Below the pieces are notes generated by a model. The model searched no databases. It saw only the letters and a list, made by a program, of their open reading frames with translations, and had not been told where the DNA came from. This document shows, in pieces, positions 60,271-64,000 of a stretch of 64,000 bases of DNA. A program made the position numbers and the translations under genes. This DNA comes from Bactericera cockerelli (lineage: Eukaryota; Arthropoda; Insecta; Hemiptera; Triozidae): NCBI GenBank assembly GCA_024516035.1, contig CM044962.1:10125595-10189594 (forward strand), given 5' to 3'. Every line of letters starts with the position of its first letter. The stretch's first letter is position 1.

Positions 60271-61804
60271 TTGTTAATGTTTACCACAATAACCTCACCC
60301 GTCCTGGGTCGGGCTGGCATCTCGACAGTTTGAACAATCACTTAACTTCAGCGAACAATCGCTTAAAACATCTATCATTTAAAATTTATCATATTTGTGT
60401 TAATCACTTTCGTGCAGATTTCACAACTACTCAAACTCGCTTTACTAAATTTTAATATTTGCTTAAATGTCGGCCGACTTATCGATCAAGCTACTGAGAT
60501 AGGTAACCTGTATTAATTTTTTGTTCTAAGATTTAAAAAAAAAATCATATTTCGTAGGTACCTACGGTTTAACCAGAACTGCCGAAAGCCACCAAAGGAT
60601 AGTCGAAAGGCCACCACTGGCGACCCTTACTTATGTCAACGAAACAGACTATCTCCCTAGGAGAACTCTACAATCTCTACATGCGAAATTTCAGTCTCTA
60701 GCTACGTTCTTGAGATATCTCGTTTACAGCCAGACCGAAACATGGACAAATGACTGAAAATTTAGATTTAAGTTCTAGTGCTGATGGGGACCCTACACGT
60801 GTTTTGGCACTGAAAATTAACTATCTTTTTTTTCAATTAAGGCGCTTTAACCTGTTTTTTGCAAGTCGTTCGCGCCGGTACTATCAATTTTTTTTGGAAG
60901 AATCCATTACTTTCCTATGAGTTTAACTTTGATTTAGATAATGTGTTGTTATAAATTGTTATCTAATTACTGGGTCAAATTCATTGTATAATTAATACTC
61001 ACACTGGTATAAATAAGTATTATGAGTGTCCTATAGACCCCATTTCTTATCTCTAATACATTCGGACCATTTCAGGGTCTTTCTCTATGCTTCATTAAGA
61101 GGAATCTGTTATCAGTATACTAGTCAAATACTATTTATTTATATGAATGAACGGGAAATGCCCCTTACAAACAAGTTTCCTACAAGCCCTGAAAGACGAA
61201 GTGCAACTAAAATAAAATTAATTCAATAATCTTATATTATAAAATGATTCGTTTGTTTAGTCGCGTAAAATTAAAAGTCCCATTATTTCAGCAGTTGTTG
61301 AATTTCAATACTATGTGGTGAAAGTATCAGACCAATGAGGAAAAAATTCATGTTGGGTTGGATTCGAACCAACGGTTTCCTACAATACCTGGATCACGAG
61401 ACTAGCGCCTTAACCACTACGACCTCCAGGACCGATTGTAGTGGAAAGATAAGATCCCGCTAAGTTATGTCTGGATCGTGTTTTGAGTGAATCGTTTATC
61501 TTGTAGCCCTTGAATTGATTAAGTTGACGTGTATTGCTTGTAATTTAATACACCTATACATATAATAATCCTACTGGGCGCACTCGACTACAAAGGGCAA
61601 CCAACCGTTAGTTGACAGGACCAAGGGCCGATCTTAAAACAGGATTAATTTTAAGATAAGCCTAACTGTGATTTAGTCCCTCAAGTGATGTCCCTCAACT
61701 CGTGCTATGGTCGCTGTCATTGGTTAAAACTCCGACTGAGCCCTCAGTCTGTTTGGCTAATCTTAACATTATTCCTGTTTCAAAATAAGAAAATAATAAT
61801 AATT

Positions 61805-63793
61805 TCAATATGATGTTGAATTGAAGTTCATACGAGCAATAGGGTGAATCGCCGCGATATCTGTACTCGAATTCGTCGCGTTCGGCGCATGTTGCATGTT
61901 GAAAATTTGATCCCGGGTTTCGGGGTTTTCCGTCGACCAGTAGGCGTGTCGAACGACCACATCCGAAGACAACCGAAAGTAAACTTGAACTTCGAGAAAT
62001 ACGAAGACCAACATGCGTTCGGCGTCGAATTTCCCGCGTCCAGGGTTGGAGTACGTCGAGTTGTACCAGTAGAGAACCTGACATGCGCGGGAACGCTGCG
62101 CGTCGACCCAAATGTCGCGACAGGCGCTGGAATATGTGATGCGCAGCGTGGCGTTTCTGTCGGTCTCCTTTTGGGACATGTTGGGGACGCGGGACCCGTC
62201 GAACCCGCCGGGGTAGTGCAGGGAGAAGTACTGTCGGGCGCCGTCACAACGCGTGTCGTTGTCGTTGACGCAGAAGTCGGAAGATGGGCCGGGCACGTTG
62301 AGAGGGGCGGTGAGGTTGGGAACCACTGACCAGGTCAGCCCGCGTTCCCCCTGTGGATCCAGCACTGTAATGTTTAAAAGAAAAAGAGTTATACCGAGTT
62401 TTATTAATAAAATTTATTCGAACTAAAAATTGTATAGTTTTTTTTTACAATTGTCTCTTTTTTTTGTGAAACCCCATCACCCAATACACCTCTGAAAAGA
62501 AGATTTTGGGATCCTAGAACCCAACATTTCCCAAATGTAAGTAGTGCAGTAGTGCTTTATTTAGACTGTCAGCGCAAGACAGGTAGTCCCATTATGCTAA
62601 CAGTTAACCAAACCATCTCTTTATTTATTTGAGTATAGATACAATGTAAGCCACCAATATTTAGTTGCTTTTCTCCAACCTGAGCAAATCCAACCTCAAT
62701 CTCACCACTCTCCGGCCAATCGTTCTGATTCCTGTCTCCGAAGCTCGCATGGTTCTTGATGTTGCGACGAATCTCGACGATGTCGTACACAGGGACGCCC
62801 GGCCCGTACTGGAGGGTGTAGTAGATCTCCAGCCAGGTGTAGTGGCGGGCGTAGTAGTTGAGTTGACAGCAGGGGATGGGCGAGGGCGCCACCGAGCTGT
62901 TGGGAAAGCTGATGTTGTGAAGCCTGAGAAAAATGACAAGACAAATTCTGTGGATAAGATTACTCTATAAGACATAATAATAAGACTCTGAGGGTTAGGT
63001 GGTAGAAAATGCTTTGAGCATTAACCTCGCCTGGTGGTTAACTTCCACTAAAGAGTGTTATTTTTATTATTATTATCTTGTGGAAAAACGTGTATAATGA
63101 AATTTTTCCTGTCTTTCATTGACAGATCAAGCAGGAGTTATTTAAGTATGTAATAGGTATTAGAAAACCCTAAAAGCCAGCGTCTGTCGCGTCGACAGTA
63201 CGTTGGATACAACAGTTCTTGTCGAATCACTGAATTTCAACACCTAACGTCCATCGAGGTTTCTTAATGGGTGATTCAAACTGTCTTCCAACCAGGCGCG
63301 GCTAGTGCTAAGGAGCTGCGGAACTGCAGCACCCCAAGACTAAAAAGAAAGAGAGAGGATTTCCTCAAGCCCTAGCTCGTACATAATGAAAATCATCACA
63401 CATTTCTAGGATAATAAATGTATAATTATTATGATTTGAATGGTAAACAAACTCAAACTCTTTAGATACTGAAAGAGCGACTCTAAGAGTCCCATTTCAA
63501 TGTGACAGTACCCAAAAACATTTTCAAACCGGCCGCGCCTGCTTCCAACCAAACCTTAGTTCAACGGACTGTCTTGCAACCAACCCTTAGTTGACGGGAC
63601 TCAGAGCTACTTTACCATAAGCAAGCTGCCTTGTTGAACTCCGGACAGGTGCGACGGAAGGCGTCCTCGCAGTTGTTCCTGCTGGCCTCCTCGAACCCGC
63701 CCGACCCATTGTCCAGACATATAGGTCCCTGGAAGTTGACTGTGTTCTTGAGGCGGGCACAAGGCTTGTAGTTGGCGTACTCGGGATAGTTGC
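61805..63793 (-). CDS. Unrecognised secreted glycoprotein, copy 2 (exons 2-4; exon 1 beyond window)
   Basis: Exons 63793-63616, 62923-62706 and 62364-61805 have the same lengths (178, 218, 560 bp), splice sites and phases as copy 1, with no frameshift or stop. Replacements are few: EDAFRR for EDVFRR, RRNIKNHASF for RRKIKNHESF, SLHYPGG for SVHYPGG, YFRLSSD for YFRSSSD and HAPNATN for HAPNVTN. The signal-peptide exon should lie just past 64000. Intact frames with several amino-acid changes fit two functional paralogues or two alleles of one gene. Confidence 0.8.
62969..63076 (+). repeat. SINE family C 3' half, present only in copy 2
   Basis: AATAATAAGACTCTGAGGGT, GAAAATGCTTTGAGCATTAA and CGCCTGGTGGTTAACTTCCA, ending in (TTA)n. 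Absent from the same intron position in copy 1 (near 35035). Confidence 0.85.
63293..63541. mobile_element. hAT-like MITE, 249 bp, with 8-bp target duplication
   Basis: The termini CAGGCGCGGC and GCCGCGCCTG are inverse complements. CTTCCAAC flanks both ends (63285-63292 and 63542-63549). Copy 1 shows the empty site with a single CTTCCAAC near 35483. Eight-base duplications and CAG...CTG ends are typical of hAT elements. No ORF. Confidence 0.93.
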
Positions 63794-64000
63794 CTGGATG
63801 CATAGGTTAATAAAATTAGCTTTAAGAAGCGCGGCTGTGGTGTGTATGACCATAGATGTTGACATGCACCACTATAATCTAATAAAAGATAGATAGAAGA
63901 AGCGCGGTGGTGCTTCGCTCCGCCAAGTCAAAAAGTAAGTAGAGCCTACCAAGAGATATTATCTATGCTTTTTCAACCAAGGGATATCTCAACTGGTATA

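Larger units (their letters stand above)
60271..64000. repeat. Duplicated segment, copy 2 (pairs with 32478-35985)
   Basis: It begins exactly at the gap edge with the same bases as 32478 and follows copy 1 with few substitutions to the window end. Differences: a family C SINE tail at 62969-63076, a block at about 62520-62640 related to 35996-36065, a hAT-like MITE at 63293-63541, and a local duplication of AGAAGCGCGG near 63830-63905. Confidence 0.93.

Overview
The window looks like nuclear DNA from an arthropod, most likely an insect. It has GC-rich exons with GT-AG junctions inside AT-rich introns, and it is packed with tRNA-headed SINEs, MITEs and the CACCCTGTAT-type interspersed repeat common in arthropods. 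It also holds a Rab32-type GTPase with a long Ser/Lys-rich N-terminus and runs of (TAA)n/(TTA)n. The species cannot be fixed from sequence alone. No bacterial operon, CRISPR array, rRNA or convincing functional tRNA gene was seen.

Layout. (1) 896-49691, + strand: the middle of a large secreted or surface protein built from at least seven CUB or CUB-like domains. Thirteen exons were mapped from splice sites, codon phase and CUB motifs; both gene ends lie outside what can be seen. (2) The intron between the two halves of the sixth CUB (12789-47243, about 34.5 kb) hosts other genes: a Rab32-like GTPase (28153-30219, +, one exon), an unrecognised four-exon secreted glycoprotein of 339 aa (34009-36501, -), and a three-exon acidic protein with a signal peptide and a C-terminal KTEL (38704-42242, -). 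The same intron carries an RLE-type non-LTR retrotransposon copy with an intact ORF, inserted in a TTAA-flanked MITE. (3) 54089-59549, - strand: a PR/SET-domain C2H2 zinc-finger gene with about 20 finger units and five copies of an unusual '[16 protein letters not shown]' repeat. (4) After a 100-N gap (60171-60270), 60271-64000 repeats 32478-35985, including the 339-aa protein gene, with small sequence differences and extra insertions. This is either a recent segmental duplication or a misplaced second haplotype.

The genes show no sign of forming one pathway. The CUB protein, the glycoprotein and the KTEL protein all enter the secretory route, and Rab32 acts in vesicle traffic to lysosome-related organelles, but linking them would be speculation. 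The rest is repeat-rich. At least five tRNA-like SINE heads share a small set of tails. There is a 1.67-kb foldback element, a self-nested PIF/Harbinger-like MITE, a hAT-like MITE with a clean empty site in the sister copy, and several minisatellites. One minisatellite has multiplied a CUB exon's 3' splice site. Two CUB exons each appear to lack one G from a GGG run; splice phases indicate assembly error or recent frameshift rather than old decay.
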